From the NCBI RefSeq assembly GCF_047496725.1, contig NC_132973.1, forward strand, positions 1,401,501-1,465,500: 64,000 nucleotides of DNA, in the 5' to 3' direction. Each line of letters begins with the position of its first letter. The stretch's first letter is position 1. Below the pieces are notes generated by a model. That model did no database searches, was not told where the DNA came from, and saw only the letters and a program-made list of their open reading frames with translations. The translations under genes and the position numbers were made by a program. Below are positions 27,301-40,300 of this stretch, piece by piece. This DNA comes from Anoplolepis gracilipes (Eukaryota > Arthropoda > Insecta > Hymenoptera > Formicidae).

Positions 27301-28365
27301 ATATTTTGCAATATTATAATCATTATACATGATAATGCGTGATCAAATAAGTTAACATGTATACACAGACATATGTATATTTCTACTTTATTTATCATTA
27401 ATGAATAATGCATATCATTGTTGATTTATCATCGACATTTTCATTAATGAGATAACCATATATAAAAACAACTCATACCCGTTTCTAGCAATATAGTTTT
27501 GAAAAATTTAAATTTAAAATTTGTTTAATTTTAAAATCATTCAAACTTATAGGACTAATCAAAATTGTTAACAATGTAATTATTATATGCTTAAAACAGA
27601 AATTAGTTTGCTGATAGTTAATGAATGATGACGTGGATCGGACTTTAATCGGAGTGGTCTTAAGAAATTGAAAGCATAAGAGATTTAATACGTTTTAAAA
27701 AATTCATCGAAGATATATCCGGATAAAACTTTGAAAACAAAAAAAATTCAAGTAACAAAATTATAAATACTTACAAAAGAATTACAAAACAAGTGTTTAT
27801 GAACGAGTTAAGAAAGAATGTCAATTTATGTGTCATTAGTTCAGTCTTCATTGTCATTAGCAACGATAAAGTAACAGGAAGAAACGAAAAAGATCAAAAA
27901 TAACTGTTACACTGCGCTATAATACGTGTATGTCAGAGAATATCTACCTTTATTGAAAGAGAAAAACAAACGACTCATTAAAGATACAAAGCAATCAATA
28001 AGACATATTTGGTATGTAGATAATATTTTTCTCGATATATATCGAGTGATCTAATGTAAAAAAAAAAGTCAATTATTAATAAAATTTATGCCACGAGAAA
28101 TTTGCCAGTAATAACGAAAAATTAGAAATAATGAAAAAAAAAATTTGAGCATAATGTAGCATGTTAATAATTTCCGCGTTCTCAAGGCCTTCAAGATTAG
28201 CAGTTAAAGATAACAATACGGTAATAAAAACAAACGTACAAGAGTAAAAAGGAAAAATATTGCGCAGTCAATCATTAGAATTGCTTATTAGGTAAAAACT
28301 GAAATAAAATGACATATGCTTAACATTTGATGCGAAACAAAAAAATTGATAGCAATCTTACCCAT
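21306..28365 (-). CDS. ALDH3A2: Fatty aldehyde dehydrogenase (class 3, ALDH3A2-like), short-start form
   Basis: Exons: 28365-28362 (ATG plus one base), 26141-26107, 25934-25791, 25654-25559, 25443-25222, 24666-24503, 24400-24170, 24037-23837, 23498-23383, 21768-21633 and 21471-21306. Phases agree throughout and give 504 residues. ALDH hallmarks are the class 3 MGAWNYPFQLSLLP segment, the NAD-site YTGSSAIGK, the general-base Glu in LELGGKS (about 217), the nucleophile Cys in GQTCIAPDY (about 251), EIFGPILPI, and LPFGGVGNSGMGAYHGK. The last exon ends in a hydrophobic stretch, YLPYILMFGLGILATVGF, with flanking lysines. This is a tail anchor as in ER-bound FALDH. The enzyme oxidises long-chain fatty aldehydes to acids with NAD+. 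Two other 5' coding starts at 29717 and 33028 splice into the exon at 26141. Confidence 0.94.
22876..22926. repeat. (GT)n/(GC)n microsatellite
   Basis: Alternating purine-pyrimidine tract (GT run passing into GCGC) in a dehydrogenase intron. It is the kind of sequence that can adopt Z-DNA. Confidence 0.9.
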
Positions 28366-29638
28366 TGCGACACTTGCTGATCTTCCGCAATTCGTAAATT
28401 ATAACCGTTAACAAGACACAGCTGGTGACAATTCTTATTTGCGCGTGATGCACGTAGAATTGTACGTTATATAGCAACAAGCCTCAAAATGCAAGGTAAG
28501 AGAGAAAAATGTATCATCACCTCTCGTTTTTTACATCAGAAGAATAAAAGGAAGGGGGACGAAAGAAGCGCCGACAGTGGGAAGCAATACAACTAAGAAG
28601 TGTCAAATACTGTCAAGGCTAGACCCGCAGGATCATAAAAATAATTGGCGGTATGTACCATCACGTATGATCATGACATAGACGTACATCGATAAGTTAG
28701 ACACCGAGAAATTCTACTTCTTGGTATCGGTAACTGTCGTTAGAGGGTGCAACCTGTCAAATTGCTGCTACTCCGTAGCCGTAGCCGTAAAATGTAGGAC
28801 GCGTTAAAACCTTCATGTGCGCGGACATCGCGATAACAAGCCTAGCAAAAGTGAAGGGTGGAAATTCGGATGTCGTGGGGTGAATAGCTACAAACCAGTT
28901 TCACACGTGTATTTCCTTATAGAATATTACATTCGTCAAATATATTACACACTTTCTCCCGGATATGGAAGTTTTCTTTCGCTTTTGTAATTTCCAAGAG
29001 ATTTATTTTTTCTTGGCGCAAAATCTCATTGTTTTTAGTTTATCATTTACAATAAAATTGTTAGCTGATTTTTAATTTCACGTTTTAAGACTTATATCTT
29101 CTTTAGAGAAAATTAATTGTGTAACAAACTTTTAATAAAAGAACGTTTTATTATTTATTTTGTATATTTATAAGAAGAAATATTAGATATTCTCGAAAAA
29201 AGAAGAGTTAACTCAAGTATTCAAAATAAAAAAAATGAAATTTTGTTTTATTTACTTAATTTTATTTTAATTACTCTCTCTTGAATTTTAATTTCTAAAA
29301 AATTTTGATCTCATTAAGATTATTGGAAAGTATATTAAATATATTTTATTCTTAAGATATTTTTTACTTTTCATTCAAGAGAATGGTCTTTTTATAATAA
29401 GTATACACTAAAAAATTTTATAAAATGTATTAACTATTCTACAATCATTTTATTACATTTTTTGCAAATTTATTTATATAATCGTTTCGTTGAGTTTATT
29501 TTTGCGCATTTCTCACAATCCACAATCAAAAATCCAATTCGAAGATATTAAAACACATTTTCTAAAAATGTGATTTGCGAATATATTATTGGAAAATAGT
29601 TAAAATAAAATATCATTTTCAAAAGTGAAAAGCCATAC

Positions 29639-29717
29639 CCTTCTGATGATTATTCTGCGTTGGTTGCACGTGTATTTTTACACAGTCTCCTCGAGTATTT
29701 ACAGTATCGTTCGACAT
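29639..29717 (-). CDS. ALDH3A2: Alternative first coding exon of the aldehyde dehydrogenase (middle start)
   Basis: ATG at 29717 opens 26 codons (beginning MSNDTVNTRG) and ends in a phase-1 donor, CAGAAGG|gtatgg. That phase fits the shared exon at 26141 and would give a 529-residue isoform with a hydrophilic N-terminal extension. The catalytic domain and tail anchor stay the same. Confidence 0.65.
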
Positions 29718-30952
29718 TTCACAGAAAGATATCCCTCTATTAGAATATTTTGTTACAACACGTAAATTCTAAATAATATCAAACTGTTCGTTATTGCTAT
29801 TACACACTAATTTTTAAATAACATAATAGTCATGTTAATATTATCGAATATTTTCTTTGACCGATAATAAAAGAAAAGAGATAAGAGCTTTTATAAATAG
29901 ATAATAGATGTTTAACTTTTTGAAATGAGATAATTATCTCGAATTTGTTGCGGATTTGTTGTAATGGATATTTTGCCTTTCGATCACGAGTGTTCTGTCG
30001 AGGTTCAGATTCAAGACTGACTTTAAGACTCTAAGGTAGGCGATGATACGAAAGGTTCGAGAGCGATGTCTGGTGGGGACACAGTCGGAATATAAAACAG
30101 TATGTTTAAAAAACTTTATCTTTAATCTAAAGCTGTAAATTTTCAAAAGTACGAATAACATACATTTACAATCGTATGACTTTTAGTGTATTCGTTTAAT
30201 TACTTCATTTTTCATAATATTGTTCAGTTTTAGTTTTGAATTCGAATTAGTATGAAATTTCAAATTGTAAATTCTTTTTTTCTATTTCTTTCTTTTTCTT
30301 TCTTTTTTTTTTTCTCTTTATTTGGATTTTATAATTTTTTAACTTTAAATCTTGAAAATGTTAACGTTAATTTTTAGGATTATCTTTTAAGAATTATACA
30401 ATTATATTGATTAAAAGTTTAACAATTGTGCAAATTGATTGTTCTATCTTACAAATTCTGTGTTAATGTAAATCGATAGAATGAAATATCAAGCGATAAA
30501 TAATATATGTAGGACGTATATTGGCAGCTAACTGGTAAATTATAGTTCGTCTTCCACATTTATTGCTACGTATATAATTTTCTGGTTATATAACTGTAGA
30601 TTTATCATTGCTCTGCCTAGTTATATAGCTGTAAATTTATCATTACGTTGTCTCGTCTATTTTTTATTTATTGTTTCAAGGTAAAGGACAAGTGATAGAG
30701 ATTTTTATATGTCAAACTGGGTCTTTACTTACAAAAGCAGCTTGTTCAGAAATTTAATTATTATGTTAGACATTACAATAATTTTTTCGTATCAAGTTTG
30801 AAAAGGCTAAAGAAAATAATGGCTTTTGTTATCCTATTAATAAAATTAAATATATAGATTGAACGATCAATTTTATTCTTATTCTTATAATCTAATTAAT
30901 TGTAAGAGTACAATCAAACTAAAGTCACGTAAATTATTAAGGAATTACTTAC

Positions 30953-33028
30953 GTAGTTCGGAAACGTTCAAAGTAATTTCTTGCATGTCAATACGGCAAG
31001 TATCGGAGTGTTCCTCGACATCCGTCGGAATATCCAGTACCACTTCGTCCTAGAGACAAAATATTGTGAATATATAAATCAAAAATATTTTTAATGTGAA
31101 TATTGTGAATAATAACGCATTAGTAAATATATTTTATCAGATATTTTTTATTAGATCTCTTGGTTTAGTTTTTTAAATATACATTAGATAATTAGATTCT
31201 AGGAACAATAATTAAGTTGCTTTAATGATTTTACAATTATCAGCATTTACATATAATGCACAATATGGTACAATATGGCGCGCGTAATACTTTACATATA
31301 TTTTCATAGAATTGTTATTTTACGTGCATGCATACTCGATATGTATTCACGTATTCTATAATTCGCGGCTAACGATCTGGAAAGTGAAAAATCGGAAAAA
31401 AGAGAAAGAAAGAAAGAAAGAGAGAGCTGCTAGTTCTCTTTATCGTTTGCCATTTCCTTGTCGAAAGTGCAAGTTACGCGTATGTGGCTTTTACGGTGCT
31501 CATACTATTCGATGCACTCAGCCATACGGTTAATTACAGTTTACATTACGGAACAAGTTTTTATTACACAAAGAAAAAAAAAACGTATACGATCTGCAAA
31601 TGATATTGGCTTCTATTTTTATAATTAAGTATGACGTTAATATTAGTAGAAACGTGTACAATTAAGTACAACGTGCCATTCTCATTACATATAATTTCAC
31701 GCGACAGGGACAAATTATATTGTTACAAATCTGTCTATCTTATGTCATATTATAGAATTCATAAGACTTGTTATTCTTTGTAATCTCGACAGTTTTCTGA
31801 ACATTACAACATAATTATATATCCTACAAAGAAGATTAATGTTGAAATAATAATTTCTAAAATTGAATTTAACATGTATATGTATGTAAGTCAATTATAT
31901 GTATATGTGAGTTTTTTGGACTGTATTTTACATTATATACATACATATATGTATATTACATTATTTAAGATTATATCTTATTATATACGAATAATCTTAA
32001 ATAATGTAATATATATATATGTTTATAGATATTAAAAAAGTGATTGAAAACACTCAAAGTAATAATAATATGCAAATTATGATTATTTTGTTTTTCAAGA
32101 TACTTTTTGATTTCTGTTCTTATAATAATTTCAATGCATAATTTACGTGTATAGTTATATATTGCAATATTTGACACACACACACACACAGTTATCCAAA
32201 AAACTCATATATACATATAATTGACTTACATATATACATGTCAAATTCAATTTTAGAAATTATTATAATAATATCAATGTATAATTTACGGTGTATAGTT
32301 ATATTGCAATATTTTACACATGACACACACACACACACACAGACACAGTTATCCAAAAAACTCAGTATATTCATTCGGTTCAGAAATTTGGAAAATTAGA
32401 TTTTTGTGGATTTCTACTGCAATCATTAGGAGGTAGAGTTATTTCAGCTAACCGTGTCCGTGATCATTATCGTAACCGGAAGTTACGTGATTTCAATCCT
32501 AGTTTAACAATTGGTTAATAAATGCATAGACAAAGATTTGGCAAGTATTGCATGAATACGCAGTTTATACGAATTACGTAATACGAGAGAGGGATATTTT
32601 AAAATATTATGCATTCACTTGGTGACCAGGTGACCTTAACAAAGTTATTATAAGTTTTAATCACTTTTTGTAAAAAGAAAAAAATTCTAAAGTTTAAGTT
32701 CTTTAAATCGATAATTAAAACGCAAAAAAATGCTATATCAACATTTAATATTAAACTTCGATATTTTAGAGTTATATTAAAAAATTAATTGTCAGCTTAA
32801 TAAGCGTGAAAATATTTGAATTAGTAAGTAATTTAAATAAGTGTTATGTATTTATAACGACTATAATTTGGTATTATTTTGTTACAAAATTCGGGAAATC
32901 GAGTATTAATAGATAATGTATTCGTGATCGATGGTAAAATCGCGAATGTATTAGAATAGATTATGATTACTAATGCAAGAACTCACCATATTAACAGATT
33001 TTGTACAAGGTGTTGTCGTTTCGACCAT
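30953..33028 (-). CDS. ALDH3A2: Alternative two-exon N-terminus of the aldehyde dehydrogenase (distal start)
   Basis: Exon 33028-32987 encodes 14 residues (MVETTTPCTKSVNM) and ends in the strong donor ATG|gtgagt, phase 0. Exon 31049-30953 (acceptor tctctag|GACGAA, donor ACTAC|gtaagt, phase 0 in and 1 out) adds an acidic segment starting DEVVLDIPTDVEEHSDTC. Phase 1 fits the shared exon at 26141 and gives a 549-residue isoform. The open frame, good splice sites and biased composition support coding, but no family domain lies in the extension. Confidence 0.65.
31846..32365. repeat. Inverted plus direct repeat cluster with CA microsatellites
   Basis: A block at about 31846-31920 is repeated in inverted orientation at about 32188-32265; both contain GTCAATTATATGTATAT and GAGTTTTTTGGA in matching order. 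A second block containing TATAGTTATA...CACACACA...GTTATCCAAAAAACTC occurs in direct orientation at about 32124-32206 and 32265-32365. A separate hairpin with ACATTATTTAAGATTA arms lies near 31959-32008. All are in the distal 5' intron of the dehydrogenase gene. Confidence 0.75.
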
Positions 33029-33039
33029 AGTTATTTATC

Positions 33040-35028
33040 TTTGTAGACACTTATTGATTGTTGACCTAAGTAGCAACGGTTTTTATCATATACAGGTGTA
33101 GCTATTTTACATTGTGCATTTGTGTGAACAGAGACCGAAGCATATAAAAAGTCACATATAAAGATCTTATTAATAATTTATAAAAACTTTTTACACAGTA
33201 TATTATATGAATATTTAAACAAAAGTTATAGAGATTTATTAACTTTTACAAAAGTTATAGAGATTTATTAACTTTTATCTCTAAAAAGAGCGAGACATAA
33301 TGTTAAGAAATTTTTTTTCTTCTTAATTTAAATTAATAAAAATTTTTTTTTTAAAATTAATGAAACACTAACCTCGGAAAGTTTAGAACTAAATACTACA
33401 ACGTACAATAAATTACTGAATGTCTTTCCTCTTAAAGCTTCGACTTTGGTCTAACGTTATGCTTCATGAATAGTCAGTAGTGACCTCAAGATGATCTCGT
33501 ACGTAGACGTGTTCATACTTTCAAAATAAATATTTTTATTTATACGAATGATTAACGTGGTTTCGCGACTGAAAATATTAAGTATTAAAGAAGAAAACTC
33601 GTCGAATCATTCAATCAGCAAATATATCTTGTTCAAAGATTTCGACAATTTTTTTACGTAGGTTTTTGTGAAAGATTCATTAATAAAACGTGAATGTTGC
33701 AAATCATTCTCATCATTGGTTAAATATGTATATCAGAGTTATATTCGAAAACATTGTTCATGTGCACTATATATCTGGCCTTGTTCAATTTTCAGTAAGA
33801 CAAAGATAGAATGACACTCCGAACGCACGTGCGTAATTCTCAAACGCAGCCCAAACTTCACATTGAAGAGTGAGAACGAAAATTGAAGTTTGACCAATCA
33901 AGACAAAGAAATTTTCGTTCCTTTTTTTTTCTAACGAGTCAAAATTCAATCTTCAATCTTCAATGCATAATCTAATACGGGCTTTATGTTTTTTACGCAC
34001 AGAACGTGACAAAAAATTTACTCTTGACTTATAATGAATCGTCAGTTTTCCGTTTTTTTTTTTTTTTTTTCCAGAGATAACGTATTCAGTGATATATGTG
34101 ACAATTGGTTAGATCACTTTTTATCGCGGACAATATTTTAGCACGTGTTGTCGCGTTTTATGTACAAAAGCCTTTAGGTAGTACATCATTTAAAGTCAAG
34201 AGGATGAAAACGCTTCGTAATAGTTGCGAAATACTTTAGTATAATTATAGAGACCATCAAAGTCTCTAAGCAATTGTATTATAGTCGAATTTACTCTTTT
34301 CTTATCTGTTGTTTATCATTTCTCTCCTCTCTTGCATATTGCTTTCCAATTCATATTCGCGCGACAAGTGAGAAAGGTTTGCCGTCTCACTCTACATAGC
34401 CACGTGATCACGTGGTGTATGGTGTATGTGTGGAAAGTGGAGAGAAGACAACAGAGAGGTAATATGGAGAAGAGAAAAGAATAAATATCATACAAGGTGA
34501 CTCGTAACTCGTGACTCTCCTTGTGATTGATGTATGCTTCTACTACATCAATACATGTGTCAGGTATCAGATCTGTTTTCAAACTCTCACGTTCACTGAA
34601 CGTGATCTTCGTACACACGTTTTATCACTTAAGTAATAGCTAGAAATACACGCACACATGGAGTGCGTGTGATGCGGATGATCATCAAAGGATCATGTGT
34701 ATAATATAATACGTATTTTGATCGATAAGATGTAAATAAGATTATGATCGCTCGACAAAACGAACTATTATATAGTAATTAGATCTAATATAGTAATTAG
34801 ATTAAATGGAAATTTTATGATATTGATTTCGTTCGATGGCAAACTGGTAGCTGACCGTAGACGAGCAAAAAACGTCAAGGATCTCAAGACAATTAATTAT
34901 CTGTAGGAATCTGTAGGAATGTAAGAACATTATATTATCATATATATTATGGACCTTTGAAACTGATCTGCCTTGATTTTTCATTGAAATTCATCTTATA
35001 TTTGCCAATTGTCAAATCTAACCTGGAA
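33040..35028. promoter_or_regulatory. Divergent promoter spacer between dehydrogenase and SRA1
   Basis: The distal dehydrogenase start (minus, 33028) and SRA1 (plus, 35029) point away from each other. The interval is AT-rich with moderately CpG-containing stretches near 33800-33860 and 34330-34650. These are the best places for the two promoters. No coding frame resembling a known protein was seen. Confidence 0.45.
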
Positions 35029-35846
35029 ATGGAGCAAGACTCTTCTCCCTCATTTTCGACAAATAATACAGTGTCCAGCCAAAAGTCACTACCATCGTCT
35101 CACGATCCTGGTTGGAACGATCCACCAGAATGGGCACTGTCTTCGCAGCACAGTACCTCTGGAACCAAGAGACTCTTGAACAAGCGAGTGGCATTTCCAA
35201 TGTCTTCGCAGACCACTGCTGCAGAAAAAGATAGTTCGTCATCTATGTCGAATACCCCTCCAGTTTTACAATCTTTCATGGTTCCTACAATAACTACGGC
35301 TCCCCATAAACCTCTTGTGGCACCTATCAATAAAGAATTTCCAACAAAGACTTTGAAGTCAGGTTTCGACAAAGATCAAGCTTTAACAGAAGTCTTGGCT
35401 AATCTAAAATCAGTAATGACAGAACAAGAGATGGAAACAAGCAAGATAGAAGAAATACAAAAGAGATTAGATATCATGAAAGCTGACTGGCATGAAAACA
35501 AATTGAATGATGCGATACACAAAAATGTTTTGGATATATCAAAAGGTAATTGATAAAATCTTTGCATCCGTATATTTTCATACATTAAATACTATATATA
35601 AGCTATATATACTTTTGTAACAAAAATATAGAAAAATATATATTATTTTCAGCATTACTGAGGAAAGATATCGAACAAGCTGACAAAATCCATATTACTC
35701 TTATGACGCAGCATGCAACTGCTTGTCGTACCTGGATCCCAGCCATTAGGCACATCATTTTTGAATTAAAAAAAGGATGTGAAAATTCCAATGTTTCACA
35801 GTCAGAACAGTCACTTCTATTATCTATTGAGTCAAAAGAAAAGTGA
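35029..35846 (+). CDS. SRA1: Steroid receptor RNA activator protein SRA1
   Basis: Two exons, 35029-35545 and 35653-35846, join in phase 1 (AAAAG|gtaatt to ttttcag|CATTAC) to give 236 residues, the usual SRA1 length. The N-terminal motif GWNDPPEWA and the following RLLNKRVAFP match the conserved GWNDPP...LLTKRV block of SRA1. The C-terminal half is the SRA1/Sec31-like helical domain (QALTEVLANLKSVM, EIQKRLDIMKADWHENKL, then the exon 2 helices with HATACRTWIPAIRHII). In vertebrates the locus gives both a coactivating RNA and this protein. The insect protein's role cannot be read from the sequence. The start is the ATG at 35029 in context GAAATGG; the frame remains open upstream but without another ATG. 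A polyadenylation signal follows at 36047. Confidence 0.92.
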
Positions 35847-36046
35847 GTTTATTATTAAAGAAATAAGTATATTGTACAGAGCACACACACAATTAAAAGG
35901 AAAAAACAGTTATTTGTTACTTCTTATATATATATATATATACTCGGTTATACAAGATATTTTTGTAGGAAATGCATTATATAGTATCTCATATGCAGTA
36001 TTATATACATTGCCGTGATTGATTTCTTACAGGGATTTATTATACA

Positions 36047-36052
36047 AATAAA
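36047..36052 (+). terminator. Polyadenylation signal AATAAA of SRA1
   Basis: A canonical hexamer lies about 200 bases after the SRA1 stop codon, giving a short 3' UTR. Confidence 0.6.
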
Positions 36053-36199
36053 AATGAAAACAATTGTACTCATAAAAGTTTTTTGTATTTTTCATTTCTC
36101 TCTTATGTATATTCACAAAGGACAATTACATCTGTCTTACCACATATCTTTGTCTAAATGTATTCTTATGTTGATAATAGTCATCGATAGCTAAAATCA

Positions 36200-36618
36200 T
36201 TTATTTTATTACTTATACATATCATATACTCACTATCGTATTTTAAGCATACTTCAATCTTAAGTGGACGCGTCTCTGTGCATCCTGAACGAAATTTATT
36301 ATTAATCTGAAACGTCCTCATTTATTTTTCGCCCAAAGTGAGTCTTTTATTCCATTGCTTTCGCTGTCTCCCATTTTCATTTTGCTTCGATTCGTGTCGC
36401 GATTACCGCACATAAAAATGCTTTACAAGAATTATGGCTCTTAGAAAACTTACGCTTATAACTTACAATCATTTCTTTAATCGTCAATATATTAAATTTT
36501 TTCCACTCTTCGCGTAAATAAATATTCATAAATACATTGGGGAGCGACGTGCGTGAAAGCTCTCTCGACTATTTTCTTTTTCTTTCTCTCTCTCTCTCTC
36601 TCACTCTCTCATTCTCTC

Positions 36619-36665
<47 letters not shown>

Positions 36666-37075
36666 ATTTCGCTCTCAGGAAGAACGTATCTCGCCAATCT
36701 CGCGAGAAATTATGAATTCGTCGAGAGATGATCACGTTCTCGCGCGTCCCCGCCCGAATTTCGATTTAAAATTTTTTCATGGCTTTTATCCAAAAATATA
36801 TATACACATATGTGGTCGGTGTATATGTAACGCTGTATGCCTTACAACATACATCCGAATTCGAGCCGAGTTGCATCAACAAATTTGCTTAACAAATTAA
36901 ATTAATATGTATATATATATATGTGGATCGCTGTTTCTTTCCCCAAACTGTAATTCACTTGTACAAACAGAGTAAAATCAAGGTTGATTAGAATTTAATG
37001 TAAGCGGTCTTTAGATCCTTGTAACACTTGATGCAAGGCGCTTGCATTTTATTTCGCATTCAATTAAGATATCGC

Positions 37076-37128
<53 letters not shown>

Positions 37129-37311
37129 AATTATGCGATGCAGTGTTTCACTGATTTTGATCCATTATAATCGTTACAATAGTAAGGCGTATACAATCTA
37201 TTTCGCGGAACATATACATCGACTTGTTTCGTTTTGCTTTTTGTTTGTTGTTTCTTTATTGTTACACATCCATACGCTTACTACAAACTATTTAAAAAAT
37301 TTGTTTTCGCA

Positions 37312-37371
<60 letters not shown>

Positions 37372-40300
37372 GTCCGTTCTTTTTCACTCGCCCGTTTATT
37401 TCTTTTTTTTCTGGGTTTTCTCATAAAGTTTTTTGTATAAAACAAAATGGCATCTTTTTGGCATTGGAAGAAAAAATACACTCTTCAACGTTTATTTGTT
37501 TTTTAATTCACCGTCGTTCTATCTTCAATCGTAACCCCCTTTTTCGCTAATTAATTAATCTCTGTTAATTTCAGATAATCTCTGTTAGATTTCAGATTTT
37601 TTTTTCCTCCTTATACAGGAATTTATGCAACGATTTTTCCCCCCGAAAAATCGCGCAATCGCCTTGCGTCGATTTATTAAATAAATTTTGATAAAAATGT
37701 TGCCTAAGAAATGTCTACAAATTGCGTATTTATTTGATTTGAGAAATTTGTGCTAGCAACAAAGAAATAAAATAATGGAGATGAATTATCGTTGCATATC
37801 ATTCTATATTTCGGACACATGCGATGGTTTGTTATTTCATTATTGTTTATCAATTATTGTTATTTTACAAACACTTCGTCATTATTTAATACTATTTTGG
37901 CATCGTCGAACTGTGTGTATTTCGAGCTTTTTCTTTTATAAAAAACTTTTTAGCAAGAACAACGATCTTCAATATATTTATAGACAGTTGGAAGTAGTAG
38001 TTATATAATGGCATAAGGTGCGTTATAAGGCTAAGTTTATTCCGGAAGATGATATGGAATTTTGATTTCCTTCGCACGTAGAATACAACGGATGTCGCAA
38101 AAACTCATGCTTCTTTTTTATCATGCTTTCAAAATGTTAATTAATTTATTAATTACACAATAAAGTCAAATTCAATCATAAATTATTCATTTCTTCGTTA
38201 CGTGAGAGGATAGAGAAGATTCAAACATATTTCTGAGCTATAATCAATATTAAATAAAAAATGTTTATAATATTACGATGATATGCAGAAAATTCACGAC
38301 ACCCATTAAATTCAAGAATTATGGGAAAAACGCGCGCTCCGAGACTTAATCAAAACTCGATACAAAGATATCGCGTTTGTATTGTCACTTTTGCGGAACC
38401 ATACGAAGAGGAGGATAATCTTGTTGTATATGTTAAAAAAGCCATCGGGCCTCGATGATATTCTACATTGTACTCTCATTGCCATCTGAAAAAGCTGCCT
38501 TATCTAGAAAATGTATCATCTCGTATAATGTATGATCTCGCATGTGTGCGTACGAATGTACGCGCGTGTATGTGAAGCGAAAGAAACGAGTGTTGCGTTT
38601 GAAATAGTCCCATTTGCCGTACTTGTACGCATTTCTATCACGTGAAGAAGTAATAGCAAACTTATAGCTTATAGAACAGAGATACTTTTTTTTGGAATAG
38701 ATTGCAGGATTAGTATATTATGTGTGAATTTTCGATATGAAATATATCGCGACGTTTCCATGTGCGTTTACCGGAATCGATTTTTTTTTTTTTTTTTTAT
38801 AAATATCTAAAATATAAATGTCTACTCAGTATACACATCCCAAAATTCCTCTTTTATTTATTTATTTATTTATTTATTTTTTTTTCTAAAAAGCTTGAGT
38901 AAATTTTATCACAAATTGTCCTTAGAGTATTCAAGAGATAATACGTGATAGAATTTATACGATAAATGCATAAAAAATGTTTAGAAGAGAAAAGAGAAGG
39001 GAAAAGATGATTCGAAAGACGAGTCTTTTTTTCGATTGAAATTTGTATGTGTATATCTGAGGTTCTTTATTTAAGAGTAATATGAGCAAAGAGTCAATGA
39101 AGCTTAAAATTTTTTCGCGTTAAAGAAACATCGATTGACCGGTACGCACCCCCTCCCCCCTCCCCCTTCGGGAAGTCAAATAATCTCAATCGAAACTCGA
39201 GCCGCCAGCTTGCTGAAAAAATAGAATAACGGTACAACACCATGTTATCAAACTTAATTAATAAATAATACATTAAATTAGATTATATTACTAGTTATTA
39301 CTGTGTTGCCGATATTATTATTATTACTATTACTATTACTATTACATGCGATAACTAATGAATGATAATATATTAATGATTCCTATAATACTCCAGTAGG
39401 CGAGGGTTGGTCGCGTCTCGCTTCTTTCTTTTTTTCATTTCACCGATTTGCGGACACAAATGCAAAAAGGAAAGATAGGACTCGACTGGTACGCGAGCCA
39501 AAATTAAAAAACCCGTCACAATTCACTCTTCATTATCAGCTAAAATATAAATTTTTGCGCTGTAAAGTGCTACGCTTATTTGAAAAAGTCGAAGATAATC
39601 GTTGAAATAACGTCGTAATGAAAATAAATAAATAAAGGGACCTTTTCGATAATCGATTCTGCGTTCTCTTCCACGTTTGGGTACCTTCCTCTGGTTAGTC
39701 TTTCGCGGATAAAGTATTTAGACACATATTTATCACTCTTCGAAAACATAGACGATCGGTTACAACGCGATCTCTTCGCAGAAAGCTTTACCGTCTTTTT
39801 TATTCTTGGCATTCCAGAATCAACTTTACGTTCTTATCGTCCAGCATCATCGAAGAGAGACTTTTTAAATTGCTTCCATATACGACATTTTGATTATCCT
39901 TTCGATAAAAGGACGTTTTCTTAGCGTTCCTCAATCTTCTCTGAGGAAAGTCGAGAAACTTGAAAAGTAAGGCCGATATCCTTTTTTTTTTTAAACATGG
40001 TGAATCCTTCTGCCCGTCACTCTTTTCGAAGTAGCGCAAGTTAAGTTTCGAAAAATAACGTAAGAATAGGAGAAGCGTATGAAAGAATATGGAAGATGCG
40101 AACCATCAGTCGTCATTACTGAAGTTTCTTAACAGAAATATGGAATGTGCACGATAATTCAATGGGAGCGTAACGTGATGAAGGAGAACACAGCACTTTT
40201 GCTTTTCACTCCATGACTTCGGAGATTTGGAAAGTCTTGTCACAAGTGACAGTCTAGACCAAATGCGTTTACGTTACAGTTTTCATCAATAGATCCGTTG

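Noticed and set aside
35838..35850. Donor-like A|GTGAGT overlapping the SRA1 stop codon
   Set aside because: The encoded protein already has the family's full length and a polyadenylation signal follows soon after. No downstream exon was found.
39576..40039. Two adjacent small minus-strand frames with basic composition
   Set aside because: No recognisable family or splice signals, and they lie in the presumed TET 3' UTR; chance frames are the simplest reading.
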